A stretch of DNA of 44,834 bases from Lederbergia sp. NSJ-179 (GTDB lineage Bacteria; Bacillota; Bacilli; Bacillales; Bacillaceae_C), in assembly GCF_022867885.1 (NCBI RefSeq), contig NZ_JALIFP010000035.1, forward strand, positions 1-44,834, written 5' to 3'. Made by a program: the position numbers and the translations under genes. Every line of letters starts with the position of its first letter. Position 1 is the first letter of the stretch. A model generated the notes under the pieces. That model was not told the DNA's origin and did not search any database. It worked only from the letters and a program-made list of their open reading frames with translations. Shown in pieces: positions 9,163 through 18,493 of the stretch.

Positions 9163-10263
9163 ATGGCCCTTACAGCAGGGATTGTAGGTTTGCCAAACGT
9201 AGGAAAGTCTACTTTATTTAATGCGATTACAAAGGCAGGTGCAGAAGCTGCCAATTATCCATTTTGTACGATTGATCCAAATGTCGGAATTGTTGAGGTA
9301 CCAGATATACGTTTACAAAAGTTAACGGCGCTTGTTAAACCAAAAAAAACAGTGCCAACTGCATTTGAGTTTACCGACATAGCCGGAATTGTAAAAGGTG
9401 CAAGCAAAGGGGAAGGGCTTGGAAACAAATTTCTTTCCCATATTCGCCAGGTGGATGCTATCTGTCATGTTGTGCGTTGTTTTGCAAGCGAGGATATTAC
9501 CCATGTATCTGGAAAGGTTGATCCGATCGATGATATTGAAACGATTAATCTTGAATTAATTCTCGCAGATTTAGAAACCGTCGATAAACGAATTGGACGG
9601 GTAGAAAAGCTGGCGAAACAGAAAGATAAAGACGCAATCACTGAATTTACTGTTTTATCGAAGTTAAAAGAAGCTTTCGAAGCGGAAAAACCAGCGCGAT
9701 CAGTAGAATTTACAGAGGATCAATTGAAAATTGTCAAAGGACTTCATTTACTAACGAGTAAGCCTGTTCTTTATGTTTCTAATGTGAATGAAGAAGATAT
9801 TCAAGATCCAGACAATAATGAATATGTCCAAAAGGTAAAGGCGTTTGCTGAAGGGGATCGTGCAGAAGTGATTGTGATCTGTGCAAAAATTGAAGAAGAA
9901 ATGGCTGAACTAGATGATGATGAAAAGTCGATGTTTCTTGAAGAATTGGGCATTGATGAATCAGGCCTTGACAAATTGATTCGTGCGACTTATAGCCTGT
10001 TAGGACTAGCGACTTATTTCACGGCAGGGGTACAAGAGGTTAGGGCATGGACGTTCAAGAAAGGAATGAAAGCTCCTCAATGTGCTGGCATTATTCATAC
10101 CGATTTTGAAAGAGGTTTTATTCGGGCAGAAACCGTTTCATATGAAGATTTATTAGCAGGAGGTTCGATGACAGCCGCCCGAGAAGCGGGAAAGGTCAGA
10201 CTTGAAGGAAAAGATTATCTGGTAAAAGACGGAGATGTGATTCATTTCCGGTTTAATGTATAA
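9163..10263 (+). CDS. ychF: Redox-regulated ATPase YchF
   Basis: YchF is an Obg-family P-loop protein that binds ATP rather than GTP and associates with ribosomes. The P-loop GLPNVGKST is at residue 9 and FTDIAGIVKGASKGEGLGNK is the switch region. A coiled-coil insert and a C-terminal TGS domain ending near HFRFNV follow. The 366 residues equal the family length. The ATG at 9163 follows AAAGAGGAG; an upstream in-frame ATG (9142) lacks this. Known as yyaF in B. subtilis at this map position. Confidence 0.96.
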   Translation: MALTAGIVGLPNVGKSTLFNAITKAGAEAANYPFCTIDPNVGIVEVPDIRLQKLTALVKPKKTVPTAFEFTDIAGIVKGASKGEGLGNKFLSHIRQVDAICHVVRCFASEDITHVSGKVDPIDDIETINLELILADLETVDKRIGRVEKLAKQKDKDAITEFTVLSKLKEAFEAEKPARSVEFTEDQLKIVKGLHLLTSKPVLYVSNVNEEDIQDPDNNEYVQKVKAFAEGDRAEVIVICAKIEEEMAELDDDEKSMFLEELGIDESGLDKLIRATYSLLGLATYFTAGVQEVRAWTFKKGMKAPQCAGIIHTDFERGFIRAETVSYEDLLAGGSMTAAREAGKVRLEGKDYLVKDGDVIHFRFNV

Positions 10264-10282
10264 GGGGCATCCAATACCTGGC

Positions 10283-10350
10283 CGCTAGGGGTTCGCAGGA
10301 AGCGAGTCCATCGGCATGGCAATTGTCGTCGCCCCTCTTCGCTTTTCTTG
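10283..10350 (+). repeat. AGGA-loop hairpin and CG-rich nested repeat after ychF
   Basis: GGGTTCGC-AGGAA-GCGAGTCC forms an 8-bp stem with two G.T pairs and the AGGA loop seen at 5024-5148 and 34342-34403. It is nested within AGGGG/CCCCT and followed by TTCGCTTTTCTTG, resembling the tail of the long repeats. It looks like a diverged composite of both repeat families. Confidence 0.55.
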
Positions 10351-10390
10351 TCCCCTTATATGTATAGAATCATCTCTTTTTACAAAAAAT

Positions 10391-10411
10391 AAGTCTGAAT
10401 CAGACTTTTTG
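10391..10411 (+). terminator. Terminator downstream of ychF
   Basis: AAGTCTG-AAT-CAGACTT followed by a T run, a short but perfect stem. Confidence 0.75.
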
Positions 10412-10439
10412 GTTCAATATGGAAAAAAGAGGTGCTGGA

Positions 10440-10760
10440 ATGAAGACTTTAAGGCGGATTGCATTAGCCTTGGTGATCATAGGGGCGATTAATTGGGGAT
10501 TGATTGGTTTGTTCCAATTTGATTTAGTGGCTGCTATCTTTGGTGGACAAAACGCTGGTCTTTCAAGACTTGTTTACGCTTTGGTGGGACTTGCTGGTCT
10601 TGTAAGTCTTTCCTATTTCTTTGATCAAGATGTTGGGACAGATCAGGACCCCGCTTATAGGAACTCTGACTTTGCAACAGAGTTTGCAGAAGAGCCGGAT
10701 GTAGATCGGTTATATAACCCTTCTCTAGAGGCCTATGAAAATGAAGATGAAGAAGAATAG
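10440..10760 (+). CDS. DUF378 family membrane protein
   Basis: A 106-residue protein with two predicted membrane helices (about residues 6-25 and 42-60) carrying the DUF378 signature ALVIIGAINWGLIGLF. The C-terminal third is an acidic soluble tail ending ENEDEEE, longer than in the short YuzA-type members I know. AAGAGGTGCTGG precedes the ATG at 10440; an upstream in-frame ATG at 10419 is less favoured. Function unknown. It stands alone between two terminators. Confidence 0.8.
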   Translation: MKTLRRIALALVIIGAINWGLIGLFQFDLVAAIFGGQNAGLSRLVYALVGLAGLVSLSYFFDQDVGTDQDPAYRNSDFATEFAEEPDVDRLYNPSLEAYENEDEEE

Positions 10761-10764
10761 GAAA

Positions 10765-10800
10765 AAAACTCGGTGAGGATGAAACTTCACCGAGTTTTTT
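10765..10800 (+). terminator. Terminator after the DUF378 gene
   Basis: AAAAACTCGGTGA and TTCACCGAGTTTTTT pair almost perfectly. Confidence 0.9.
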
Positions 10801-10828
10801 GTAATTTATCCACGTCTTCGCTTGTTTA

Positions 10829-10837
10829 TGATATAAT
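10829..10837 (+). promoter_or_regulatory. Extended -10 promoter for bcrC
   Basis: TGATATAAT is a perfect extended -10 element about 50 bp upstream of the start codon. No good -35 is present. A DnaA-box-like TTATCCACG (10806-10814) lies where the -35 would be. Confidence 0.55.
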
Positions 10838-10885
10838 GGAAAATCAAAAAAGAAATTTTCATTATTGACGGAGAAGGAGTAGAGA

Positions 10886-11500
10886 ATGAATTTAGATTAT
10901 CAGATATTTAAAATGATTAATCAGTTTGCTGGCCAAAGTCATGTATTGGATCAGTTTGTGATCTATTTTTCCAAATTTGGGCCGATTCTTTTCGGACTAG
11001 TCTTCATCTTTTTCTGGTTTGTTCGATCTGAGAATAAAAATAAAAACCGAAAAATTGTCTTATTTGCATTTACCATTACCATTTTCGCACTCGGCATTAA
11101 TAAGATTATAGAATGGATGTATTTCAGACCACGGCCATTTGTGACCCATGATGTCAATTTTCTCAGTGACAAATCAAGCTCAGACCCTTCGTTTCCAAGT
11201 AATCATTCAACTGGAGCCTTTTCACTAGCCATTGCGTTGTTCTGGAAACAGAAGAAGTGGGGAAGCATTTTGTTATTTATGGCTATTTTCATGGCTCTTT
11301 CTCGCTTATATATAGGGGTTCATTATCCTACAGATGTATTAGCTGGTGCGGTCATTGCGTTGATTGTGACCACCATCGTCATGTCATTAAGTCGCTTTTT
11401 AGAGCCACTTTTCAATTGGATTATAAGCATTTATAATTCAATAGAAGAAAAGCTATTTCAAAAAGATAAAGATAACGAAATAAGCTCTAATGGAAAATAA
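10886..11500 (+). CDS. bcrC: Undecaprenyl-pyrophosphate phosphatase, BcrC/PAP2 type
   Basis: This integral membrane PAP2 enzyme would dephosphorylate undecaprenyl pyrophosphate to recycle the lipid carrier of wall synthesis; BcrC confers bacitracin tolerance in B. subtilis. The start MNLDYQIFKMINQFAG and the phosphatase motifs K...RPRPF (about residue 75), PSNHSTGAF (about 105) and SRLYIGVHYPTD (about 140) are clear; the His in each of the last two are catalytic. About six membrane helices are predicted. The 204 residues carry a slightly longer charged C-terminus than BcrC. GGAGAAGGAG precedes the ATG. In B. subtilis bcrC is elsewhere (ywoA), so this location is a rearrangement or a paralogue. 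Confidence 0.85.
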   Translation: MNLDYQIFKMINQFAGQSHVLDQFVIYFSKFGPILFGLVFIFFWFVRSENKNKNRKIVLFAFTITIFALGINKIIEWMYFRPRPFVTHDVNFLSDKSSSDPSFPSNHSTGAFSLAIALFWKQKKWGSILLFMAIFMALSRLYIGVHYPTDVLAGAVIALIVTTIVMSLSRFLEPLFNWIISIYNSIEEKLFQKDKDNEISSNGK

Positions 11501-11506
11501 TGATAG

Positions 11507-11558
11507 AGATCCGAATTATGAGCAACAGTATGTTCTGATTCGGATTTCTTTTTTTTTT
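11507..11558 (+). terminator. Terminator after bcrC
   Basis: ATCCGAAT and ATTCGGAT form a stem with a long loop, followed by an uninterrupted T-rich tract. Confidence 0.75.
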
Positions 11559-11565
11559 AGAAAAA

Positions 11566-11594
11566 TTGCATCTTGTCCTTAACTATGTTAGAAT
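11566..11594 (+). promoter_or_regulatory. Sigma-A promoter of the rpsF-ssb-rpsR operon
   Basis: TTGCAT and TAGAAT are 17 bases apart, and TGT precedes the -10 as an extended element. Transcription would start near 11601, giving a leader of about 80 nt. Confidence 0.75.
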
Positions 11595-11626
11595 AGTTAC
11601 TTGTGAGTAATGTAAATTGCTCCTTG

Positions 11627-11652
11627 CTCTTTATCTATTGATATAAGAGCCG
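11627..11652 (+). promoter_or_regulatory. Likely S6:S18-binding leader RNA
   Basis: CTCTTTATC and GATATAAGAG form a stem and are directly followed by CCG. The S6:S18 autoregulatory motif known from bacterial rpsF leaders consists of such a hairpin next to a CCG recognised by the S6:S18 complex. Position between promoter and rpsF fits repression of the operon by excess S6:S18. I did not compare it with an alignment. Confidence 0.6.
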
Positions 11653-11679
11653 CATAGACCATAGGGAGGTGACTAAACG

Positions 11680-11967
11680 ATGAAAAAGTACGAAATCATG
11701 TACATTATCCGTCCGAATATTGAAGAGGAAGCAAAAAAAGCGGTTATTGAGCGTTTTGATGGTATTCTTACTTCAAATGGTGCGGAAATCATCGAATCAA
11801 AAGATTGGGGCAAACGTCGTCTTGCATATGAGATTGAGGACTTCCGTGAAGGGCTGTACCACTTAATCCATACGAATGCAACGCCTGAAGCTGTTCAGGA
11901 ATTCGATCGTCTTGCTAAAATCAATGATGATATTATTCGTCATATCGTTGTAAAAGATGAAAAATAA
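11680..11967 (+). CDS. rpsF: 30S ribosomal protein S6
   Basis: S6 binds S18 on the platform of the 30S subunit. The 95-residue sequence [13 protein letters not shown]... with [10 protein letters not shown] and GLYHL is a typical Firmicute S6. ATAGGGAGGTGA precedes the ATG. First gene of the rpsF-ssb-rpsR operon, with a parS site immediately after its stop. Confidence 0.97.
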   Translation: MKKYEIMYIIRPNIEEEAKKAVIERFDGILTSNGAEIIESKDWGKRRLAYEIEDFREGLYHLIHTNATPEAVQEFDRLAKINDDIIRHIVVKDEK

Positions 11968-11971
11968 ATGA

Positions 11972-11987
11972 TGTTTCACGTGGAACA
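11972..11987. promoter_or_regulatory. parS site between rpsF and ssb
   Basis: TGTTTCACGTGGAACA differs by one base from the symmetric parS consensus and is the reverse complement of the spo0J version. It is located in the 58-bp gap inside the ribosomal operon. Confidence 0.92.
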
Positions 11988-12025
11988 TTTTGAAAAAGAA
12001 GTAAATCGGGAAGAGGTTGATTCTG

Positions 12026-12532
12026 ATGATGAACCGAGTTGTCTTAGTAGGCCGTTTAACAAAAGACCCGGATTTGCGCTATACGCCCAACGGTGTAGCT
12101 GTTGCAACATTTACTCTAGCTTGTAACCGTACTTTTACAAATCAACAAGGTGAGCGAGAAGCTGATTTTATTCAGTGCGTAACTTGGCGTCGCCAAGCTG
12201 AAAACACAGCTAATTTTTTGAAAAAAGGTAGTTTAGCTGGTGTTGATGGACGAATTCAAACTCGTAATTTTGAAGGACAAGATGGGAAAAGAGTTTATAT
12301 CACCGAAGTTGTGGCAGACAATGTTCAATTTCTTGAACCGAAAAGTTCAACATCAGAACGAAGAGGGGATTTTGGTAGCAACCAGTTTGGGGGAGATCAG
12401 GGGAACCCCAATTCTTCCTATGGTTCCAATCAGAATCAGCGTAACAACCAGAATTTTACTCGAACCAATGATGACCCGTTCTCAAATGATGGAGAACCTA
12501 TCGATATTTCAGATGATGATCTGCCCTTTTAA
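12026..12532 (+). CDS. ssb: Single-stranded DNA-binding protein SsbA
   Basis: SSB coats single-stranded DNA and recruits repair and replication proteins through its C-terminal tip. The OB-fold covers residues 1-110 ([21 protein letters not shown], then the TWRRQAEN segment). A Gly/Asn/Gln-rich linker follows, and the acidic tip DISDDDLPF is intact. Start at ATG 12026 gives MMNRVV, matching MLNRVV of B. subtilis; GAAGAGG lies upstream and 12029 is an alternative ATG. Length 168. Confidence 0.96.
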   Translation: MMNRVVLVGRLTKDPDLRYTPNGVAVATFTLACNRTFTNQQGEREADFIQCVTWRRQAENTANFLKKGSLAGVDGRIQTRNFEGQDGKRVYITEVVADNVQFLEPKSSTSERRGDFGSNQFGGDQGNPNSSYGSNQNQRNNQNFTRTNDDPFSNDGEPIDISDDDLPF

Positions 12533-12617
12533 TGAAAAATCTTTCTGAACTAGATGAAATACTTGATTCTCAATCTTGATTGAGAGAAAGCGGCTTAGAT
12601 GAATAAAATACACATAA

Positions 12618-12869
<252 letters not shown>

Positions 12870-12883
12870 TTAGTTCGGTCTTA

Positions 12884-12917
12884 AAGAACTCTCATTTAAT
12901 TGAGGGTTCTTTTTTTG
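12884..12917 (+). terminator. Terminator of the rpsF operon
   Basis: AAGAACTCTCA and TGAGGGTTCTT pair with one G.T, followed by seven T. Confidence 0.9.
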
Positions 12918-13013
12918 CTGGATGAAAAAGTTATTTATTTTAATGTTTTTCAATTTGTGTAATTTTGTAGACAACGTGATATAGTCAAGTTTAAGTTGCA
13001 TTGTGTGGAATGT

Positions 13014-13509
13014 ATGGCAGGTGGATTTAGAAGAAAGTTAAAAAAGAATAGTGACAGAAAGAGACTATATTCTATAAATTGTAGACATTAGGTTTTGGTT
13101 TAAGTTCATTATTTTTAGGTTTATCAATAACTACTTCCCAATCTTTTGACATTTTTGATGTTGGTAATTGGTCAAATGATAAAGCTACACTACTTAAAGG
13201 GAATAAAAGTATTGATAAAATTTAAACATTTTAATAAATTTCATATGCCATACACCTTTCTTTATTTTATCTTTAGCTTTCCAAGGGTTTGGTAAGATAT
13301 TCAACAAAGAGGAAGTTTTTTATTCATATTCGATGATGTAACTTCTTTAAAACGGTTTTTCATTAACGGGCCCGATTTTTGTAACAAGAAAGGGAATCAT
13401 CTTAATGAATCGGTCCAGATTATGGAGTAATTTTTCGTTTTACCACTTTATGTTAAATTGGAATTGTTAGACTAATAATGGAATTACCCATATTGACTAT
13501 AAAGATGTC
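13014..13509 (+). other. Two rpsR-derived fragments in noncoding DNA
   Basis: ATGGCAGGTGGA at 13014-13025 equals the first 12 bases of rpsR, and 13476-13509 is a 34-bp exact copy of rpsR 12689-12722. They are in the same order as in rpsR but about 400 bp further apart, and the DNA next to each is not rpsR. This could be a decayed second rpsR copy interrupted by other DNA. The rest of 12918-13663 holds only the minus-strand remnant listed next. Confidence 0.6.
13072..13244 (-). pseudogene. Frameshifted remnant of a small secreted or lipoprotein-like gene
   Basis: On the minus strand an ATG preceded by AAAGGTG opens MKFIKMFKF and, after one missing base in a T run (frame change), continues SILLFPLSSVALSFDQLP, then SKDWEVVIDKPKNNELKPK and a stop. 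The first part has the charge and hydrophobic core of a signal peptide and the second resembles the start of a mature Bacillus lipoprotein. At 57 residues it is probably a truncated N-terminus. The frameshift is deduced from reading-frame continuity; a sequencing error is possible. Confidence 0.5.
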
Positions 13510-13663
13510 TTTAGTGAATTGAATTATTTTAAACTAAATAATTATTTTTGGTAAGCCACAATATTCCTGGATTAAAAAACTTGAAGTAAACTTAACTCAA
13601 GTACCTTATTAAAATCAGTAATTACTAATAGAATTAATGATATATAAGAAAGGAGATAAGCTA

Positions 13664-14200
13664 ATGTCTCTAAGGCATTTCATCGCTGCTCCACATGAGA
13701 TACCAGTTGGAGAATTTGGAATGAAGCCAGTTAAAATAAAACTTTCAGATTTGAATGCAGAAAGAAATAGAAAACGAGATAAGAAAAAACAATCAAACAC
13801 AGATGAACAATATGTGATTCATTATGAAAAACAAGAAGATTTTTATGGTGTTTTTATTTTTGAACTAGATCCTGATTTGAAACAAGTTCTTAAAACTAAG
13901 TTTTCTAATCCTTATATTTACGAATTTGAAGGTTACTTCTACAATACACAAGATGCTTGTCATCGAAGAGGTATCTATGCACTTTTCCAATATATCAATG
14001 ATCGTTTAGCGGAAGGGCAGTATATGGAGATTTATTCTTGTTGGGATGGGGAGGAACAAGATGATAAAAATGAACAGCTAGACACAAAAATTAACCTTTC
14101 AACATGTCAGTTCGGAAAGTATTTAACTTTTTCAAGTCTAAATGAATTAAGTCAGATGATTCAGCTTGAGGAAAAACAATTCATCATTGTTTTAAAATAA
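13664..14200 (+). CDS. Hypothetical protein
   Basis: A 178-residue protein I cannot assign. It starts MSLRHFIAAPHEIPVGEFG, is rich in charged and aromatic residues, lacks membrane segments or a signal peptide, and has a YDxD-free central part with FIFELDPDLKQVLK and YIYEFEGYF. A clear AAAGGAGAT precedes ATG 13664; a longer frame from 13637 has no such site. It stands alone in the decayed stretch between rpsR and yybS, with no obvious terminator or partner. Its intact frame among broken neighbours suggests it is a recent arrival or still useful. Confidence 0.7.
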   Translation: MSLRHFIAAPHEIPVGEFGMKPVKIKLSDLNAERNRKRDKKKQSNTDEQYVIHYEKQEDFYGVFIFELDPDLKQVLKTKFSNPYIYEFEGYFYNTQDACHRRGIYALFQYINDRLAEGQYMEIYSCWDGEEQDDKNEQLDTKINLSTCQFGKYLTFSSLNELSQMIQLEEKQFIIVLK

Positions 14201-14348
14201 TTGAATCTGGTTTATTCATATTTCTAATCTAAAAGTGCAAATTCAAAATGAAAAGTAAATAAATTGAACCGAAAATAAATTTAGTTATTTCAATCACGAA
14301 TTAGAACATAAACATATACACAATCATGAACATATTATAGGGAACTAA

Positions 14349-14677
14349 ATCGATGAAGCTCAATTCTACTCCAAAAACATTATGGAGCTGGTTGGAGAAC
14401 TGGCGTATCGAGGAAAGTACGTCATTGTAGCGGGACTGAACATGGATTATCGAGGAAAGGAATTTGGATATATCTTAGGGCTTTTAGCGATGTCGGATGA
14501 ACCTATTCTCGATTATATTCCTTTTGCTCTATTTGTGGGAGCGACAAAGGTACGCACACTCAACGCCTGGTCAATGGAAAGCCGGCTAAAAAAGGTTCTC
14601 CCGTTGTCTTGATTGGGGATACCGAATCCTACGAGCCAAGATGCAGAAACTGCTTCATCCCACCGCAAAAAGCATAG
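14349..14677 (+). pseudogene. tdk: Thymidine kinase remnant, 5'-truncated and frameshifted
   Basis: The frame from 14349 reads IDEAQFYSKNIMELV and then AYRGKYVIVAGLNMDYRGKEFG, the Walker B and following lasso-approach region of type II thymidine kinases. Near 14553-14562 the frame shifts, and it continues TQRLVNGKP, PVVLIGDTESYEPRCRNC and a stop at 14675-14677, which is the normal C-terminal region. The P-loop half (about 85 residues) is missing, as are two of the four zinc-binding Cys. Thus it cannot be an active enzyme. In B. subtilis tdk is next to rpmE, not here. Confidence 0.8.
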
Positions 14678-14880
14678 AAAAAACAAAAAAAGAGCTACTA
14701 TTTTAAACCTTCTGCTCTGTTTATTATTTCCATAGTAGTATTGTCTAATTTATAAACTTGAACGTAAAATTACTTTTATTGTGTTATTGGAATATCTAGT
14801 TCAATAAGTGGTTGCAAAGTTGAACGTTGGATTAATCATCGGTAAAATAGAGGGGTATATGAATTAAGAGGGGTGACAGA

Positions 14881-15822
14881 GTGGGAAATGCCCGTGTTTT
14901 AAAAGAAGGGGCTATGTTGTTAGCGATATTCTTTATTATGCTTGGGGTGGCTGTTTTTGTGCCATTCACATCTATTATCATTCAATTTGTTTTTATTCTA
15001 CCGTTTGTGTTATTTAGTGCCAGGCATCCAATGAAATATTTGATACCATTTTTTGTGATCACATTCATCGTTTCGTTTTTTATCGGTTCCTACATTGGCA
15101 TGACCATCGCATTTTTATATGGTGTAACGGGTTTAGTGATGGGCTATGGCATACAAAAACGTGAAAGCAAGGGAAATATATATATCGCTTCCAGTATCGC
15201 CTTTTTGTTTGGTTTATTATTATTGTTAATTGTGGCCGCAATGATCTTTCATTTGAATTTTATTGATGAATATCAACAAATGTTCAAGGACACCGTTGAT
15301 CAATATATGGATGCTTTGGCTTCACTTGGGCAGACACCATCTATGGAAATACAAGAACAATTAATTAATATGGGGAACTTAATAGGCTCTATGGCTCCAA
15401 CGATATTAGCCGGTGCGGCTTTTGTCACTGTTCTTATTTTAATGGCTGTTAATTTCCCTATAGTGCGGCGATTGGGTGTTACTGTACCAAAATTTAAAGC
15501 GTTTCGCCATGTGAATTTTCCAAAGGCCATTGTCTGGGTGTACTTAGTTGTTCTGTTATTTTCCTTCTTTATCACAGAGGATAGTAGTTCATTTTTTCAA
15601 ATGGTCATTTTGAATGCAACTTTTCTGTTGCAAATCTTATTAGTGATCCAAGGATTATCCTTTGTTTTTTATTTTGCTCATATGAAAAAATGGGTAAAAA
15701 TCATACCGATTTTCGTGGTTATATTAACGATCATGTTACCATTTTTACTTTCAATTATAAGTGTGTTAGGTATAATTGATATAGGCTTTAGTTTGAGACA
15801 GCGCATAAATAATAAAGTGTAA
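14881..15822 (+). CDS. yybS: DUF2232 membrane protein YybS
   Basis: A 313-residue integral membrane protein with about eight hydrophobic segments, of the YybS/DUF2232 family that precedes gdpP in Bacilli. A GTG start is used, with AGAGGGGTGACAGA directly ahead. It is 28 bp upstream of gdpP and likely shares its operon. Its function is not established; the fold resembles ECF-type S-components in some predictions, which I did not test. Confidence 0.88.
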   Translation: MGNARVLKEGAMLLAIFFIMLGVAVFVPFTSIIIQFVFILPFVLFSARHPMKYLIPFFVITFIVSFFIGSYIGMTIAFLYGVTGLVMGYGIQKRESKGNIYIASSIAFLFGLLLLLIVAAMIFHLNFIDEYQQMFKDTVDQYMDALASLGQTPSMEIQEQLINMGNLIGSMAPTILAGAAFVTVLILMAVNFPIVRRLGVTVPKFKAFRHVNFPKAIVWVYLVVLLFSFFITEDSSSFFQMVILNATFLLQILLVIQGLSFVFYFAHMKKWVKIIPIFVVILTIMLPFLLSIISVLGIIDIGFSLRQRINNKV

Positions 15823-15850
15823 GAACAAGTTTTTTAAAGGAGCTGAAGGG

Positions 15851-17824
15851 ATGCCTTCTTATTTAAAAGAGCGCAAAATGCTATATCCATTATATGGGAT
15901 CATGGCCGTATCAGCCGTTTTGCTTGTCTATATAGGCTTGACAAATATATGGGTTGCGCTAGTGGGTGCTTTTATGCTCTTAGCCCTGTTTTTGGTTGCT
16001 GTTTATTTGGAAAATAGGTTGGTGAAGGTGAGAGAAGAGTATGTCAAAACTCTTTCTTATCGTGTAAAGAAGGTCGGAGAAGAAGCCCTGCTGGAAATGC
16101 CAATTGGAATCTTGCTTTTCAACGACGATTATTATATTGAGTGGTCCAATTCTTATATGGCATCCTGTTTTAATGAAAATTCACTAATCGGTCGTTCTCT
16201 CTATGAAACGGGGGAGCAGCTTATCCCATTAATAAAGCAGGGCATTGAGACAGATATTGTAACGATTGGTCATCAAAAATTTCGGGTGATCATCAAACAG
16301 GAAGAAAAGTTGATTTATTTCTTTGATGTAACGGAACAAATGGCTTTAGCAAGACAATATGCTGATAATAAGGATGTGATCGGCATTATTGTCATGGATA
16401 ATTATGATGACGCGACACAAGGAATGGATGATCAGGCTCGGAGTGGTTTAAGTAATTTAATTACATCCTTATTAAATGCTTGGGCTTTAGAGCATGGCAT
16501 CTTTTTAAAAAGAACATCATCTGACAGATTTGTGATTTTATTGAATGAAAAGATTTTTAGAAAGTTAGAAGCAGAAAAATTTTCTATTTTAGATACAGTC
16601 AGGGAATCGACCGGGAAAGAAAATGTGTCGCTTACTTTAAGCATTGGGATTGGTATTGGTGACTTCTCACTTCCTGAGTTAGGGGAGCTAGCACAGTCCA
16701 GTCTAGATCTGGCATTAGGTCGAGGTGGAGACCAAGTAGCCATTAAGTTACCAAATGGGAAGCTTAAATTTTATGGTGGAAAAACCAATCCAACGGAGAA
16801 ACGTACACGAGTGCGGGCACGCGTGATCTCTCATGCGTTAAGAGAGTTAATGGTCGAAAGTGATCAAGTGATCGTGATGGGGCATAAATTTCCTGACATG
16901 GACGCCATTGGGGCCTCGATTGGGATTCGGAAAACAGCAGAATTGAATCAAATTGATGGTTATATCGTCATAGATTTTGATCACATCGATATTTCTGTAC
17001 AAAGACTTATTGAAGAAATGCAGGCCTATCCGGAACTTTATTCCAAATTGATTACCCCCGATGAAGCAATGGAATTAATCACAGACCAGACTTTATTGGT
17101 TGTGGTGGATACCCATAAGCCAGCGCTAGTGATTGAGGAAAAATTATTAGGAAAAACTGAAAGAATTGTGGTCATGGATCATCATCGTCGAAGTGAAGAT
17201 TTTATCAAAAAGCCGTTATTGGTTTATATGGAACCTTATGCCTCTTCAACGGCTGAATTAGTAACCGAATTACTAGAATATCAGCCAAAGGATAAAAAAT
17301 TAAATGCTTTAGAAGCAACGGCCTTATTATCCGGCATTATCGTCGATACAAAAAGCTTTACACTTCGAACAGGTTCACGAACCTTTGATGCGGCTTCCTA
17401 TTTACGGACACAAGGTGCTGATACGGTGATGGTGCAAAGCTTCTTGAAAGAGGATATTCAGACTTATATTCAACGCTCAAAGCTTATCGAAACAACCGAA
17501 TTATATCGAGATGGGATAGCCATAGCGAGTGCAGATGAGAATGAGGTGTATAATCCAGTAATGATTGCCCAGGCGGCTGATATTTTATTAACGATGGATG
17601 AAGTAAAAGCCTCCTTTGTGATTTCAAAACGGTCAGATAATCTTGTAGGCATTAGTGCAAGATCCTTAGGTGAAATCAATGTGCAAATCATTATGGAAGC
17701 CTTGGGTGGAGGGGGACATTTATCTAATGCCGCTGTGCAACTTGAAGGATATGAGGTTGTAGAAGCAGAATTAAAATTAAAACAGGTCATTGATGAATAT
17801 ATAGAAGGGAGTCAGGAATCATGA
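15851..17824 (+). CDS. gdpP: Cyclic-di-AMP phosphodiesterase GdpP
   Basis: GdpP hydrolyses c-di-AMP to pApA and so controls osmolyte transport and wall homeostasis. Order of domains: two membrane helices (about 9-55), PAS domain (about 85-150), degenerate GGDEF (about 170-300), then DHH/DHHA1 (about 335-655). Catalytic landmarks are [20 protein letters not shown] at 443-445 and the C-terminal [10 protein letters not shown]. The 657 residues match YybT of B. subtilis. AAAGGAGCTGAAGGG precedes the ATG. The last 4 bp overlap rplI. Confidence 0.97.
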   Translation: MPSYLKERKMLYPLYGIMAVSAVLLVYIGLTNIWVALVGAFMLLALFLVAVYLENRLVKVREEYVKTLSYRVKKVGEEALLEMPIGILLFNDDYYIEWSNSYMASCFNENSLIGRSLYETGEQLIPLIKQGIETDIVTIGHQKFRVIIKQEEKLIYFFDVTEQMALARQYADNKDVIGIIVMDNYDDATQGMDDQARSGLSNLITSLLNAWALEHGIFLKRTSSDRFVILLNEKIFRKLEAEKFSILDTVRESTGKENVSLTLSIGIGIGDFSLPELGELAQSSLDLALGRGGDQVAIKLPNGKLKFYGGKTNPTEKRTRVRARVISHALRELMVESDQVIVMGHKFPDMDAIGASIGIRKTAELNQIDGYIVIDFDHIDISVQRLIEEMQAYPELYSKLITPDEAMELITDQTLLVVVDTHKPALVIEEKLLGKTERIVVMDHHRRSEDFIKKPLLVYMEPYASSTAELVTELLEYQPKDKKLNALEATALLSGIIVDTKSFTLRTGSRTFDAASYLRTQGADTVMVQSFLKEDIQTYIQRSKLIETTELYRDGIAIASADENEVYNPVMIAQAADILLTMDEVKASFVISKRSDNLVGISARSLGEINVQIIMEALGGGGHLSNAAVQLEGYEVVEAELKLKQVIDEYIEGSQES

Positions 17825-18270
17825 AGGTAATTTTTCTAAAAGATGTAAAAGGGAAAGGGAAAAAAGGCGATGTGAAAAATGTGGCAGATGGGTATGCCCA
17901 TAATTTCCTGATCAAGAATGGATTAGCCATTGAAGCAACATCAGGCAATATAAAGTCACTAGACAATCAAAAGAAGAAAGAACAGCAAGCAGCTAAGCAA
18001 GAGTTAGAAGAAGCAAAAAAACTCAAAGAAGAAATGGAACAACTGACTGTCGAGCTACAAGCGAAGTCGGGTGAAGGTGGTCGTTTATTTGGCTCGATTA
18101 CAAGCAAACAAATTGCTGCTGAATTGAAAAAAACACATCAGATCAAAGTGGATAAAAGGAAAATTTTATTAGATGATGCCATTCGTTCACTTGGTGTTAC
18201 AAAAGTCCCAGTTAAGCTTCATCAGGATGTCACTGCTACATTGAATGTCCATGTTTCCGAGGAAAAATAA
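17821..18270 (+). CDS. rplI: 50S ribosomal protein L9
   Basis: L9 has an N-terminal rRNA-binding domain ([20 protein letters not shown]...), a long connecting helix rich in Glu/Lys (about 45-75) and a C-terminal domain. The 149 residues match B. subtilis. ATGA overlap with gdpP implies coupled translation. A terminator follows. Confidence 0.97.
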   Translation: MKVIFLKDVKGKGKKGDVKNVADGYAHNFLIKNGLAIEATSGNIKSLDNQKKKEQQAAKQELEEAKKLKEEMEQLTVELQAKSGEGGRLFGSITSKQIAAELKKTHQIKVDKRKILLDDAIRSLGVTKVPVKLHQDVTATLNVHVSEEK

Positions 18271-18297
18271 AAAATATATCGGACTCATATCATATGA

Positions 18298-18346
18298 AAA
18301 CCGTCTCAAACGTTCTGATAAGGAGCAGAATTGGGACGGTTTTTTT
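18298..18346 (+). terminator. Terminator after rplI
   Basis: AACCGTC and GACGGTT close a longer hairpin that also pairs TTCTG with CAGAA; a run of T follows. Confidence 0.85.
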
Positions 18347-18493
18347 ATTATCGTTATTGGTGAAACGAACATAAATGAAAAGGATTTCTCGAAAGGAATA
18401 TGGAAAGTGGACGAGATTCTTTTCATGAAAAATAGTATAATGATAGTTAGGTTAAAAAATGGATTGATATTAAGCTAGGGGAGAGAAACTGAA

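Noticed and set aside
14382-14612. A 76-codon ORF as an intact gene
   Set aside because: It is the first frame of the thymidine kinase remnant; the family sequence continues in another frame after 14560.
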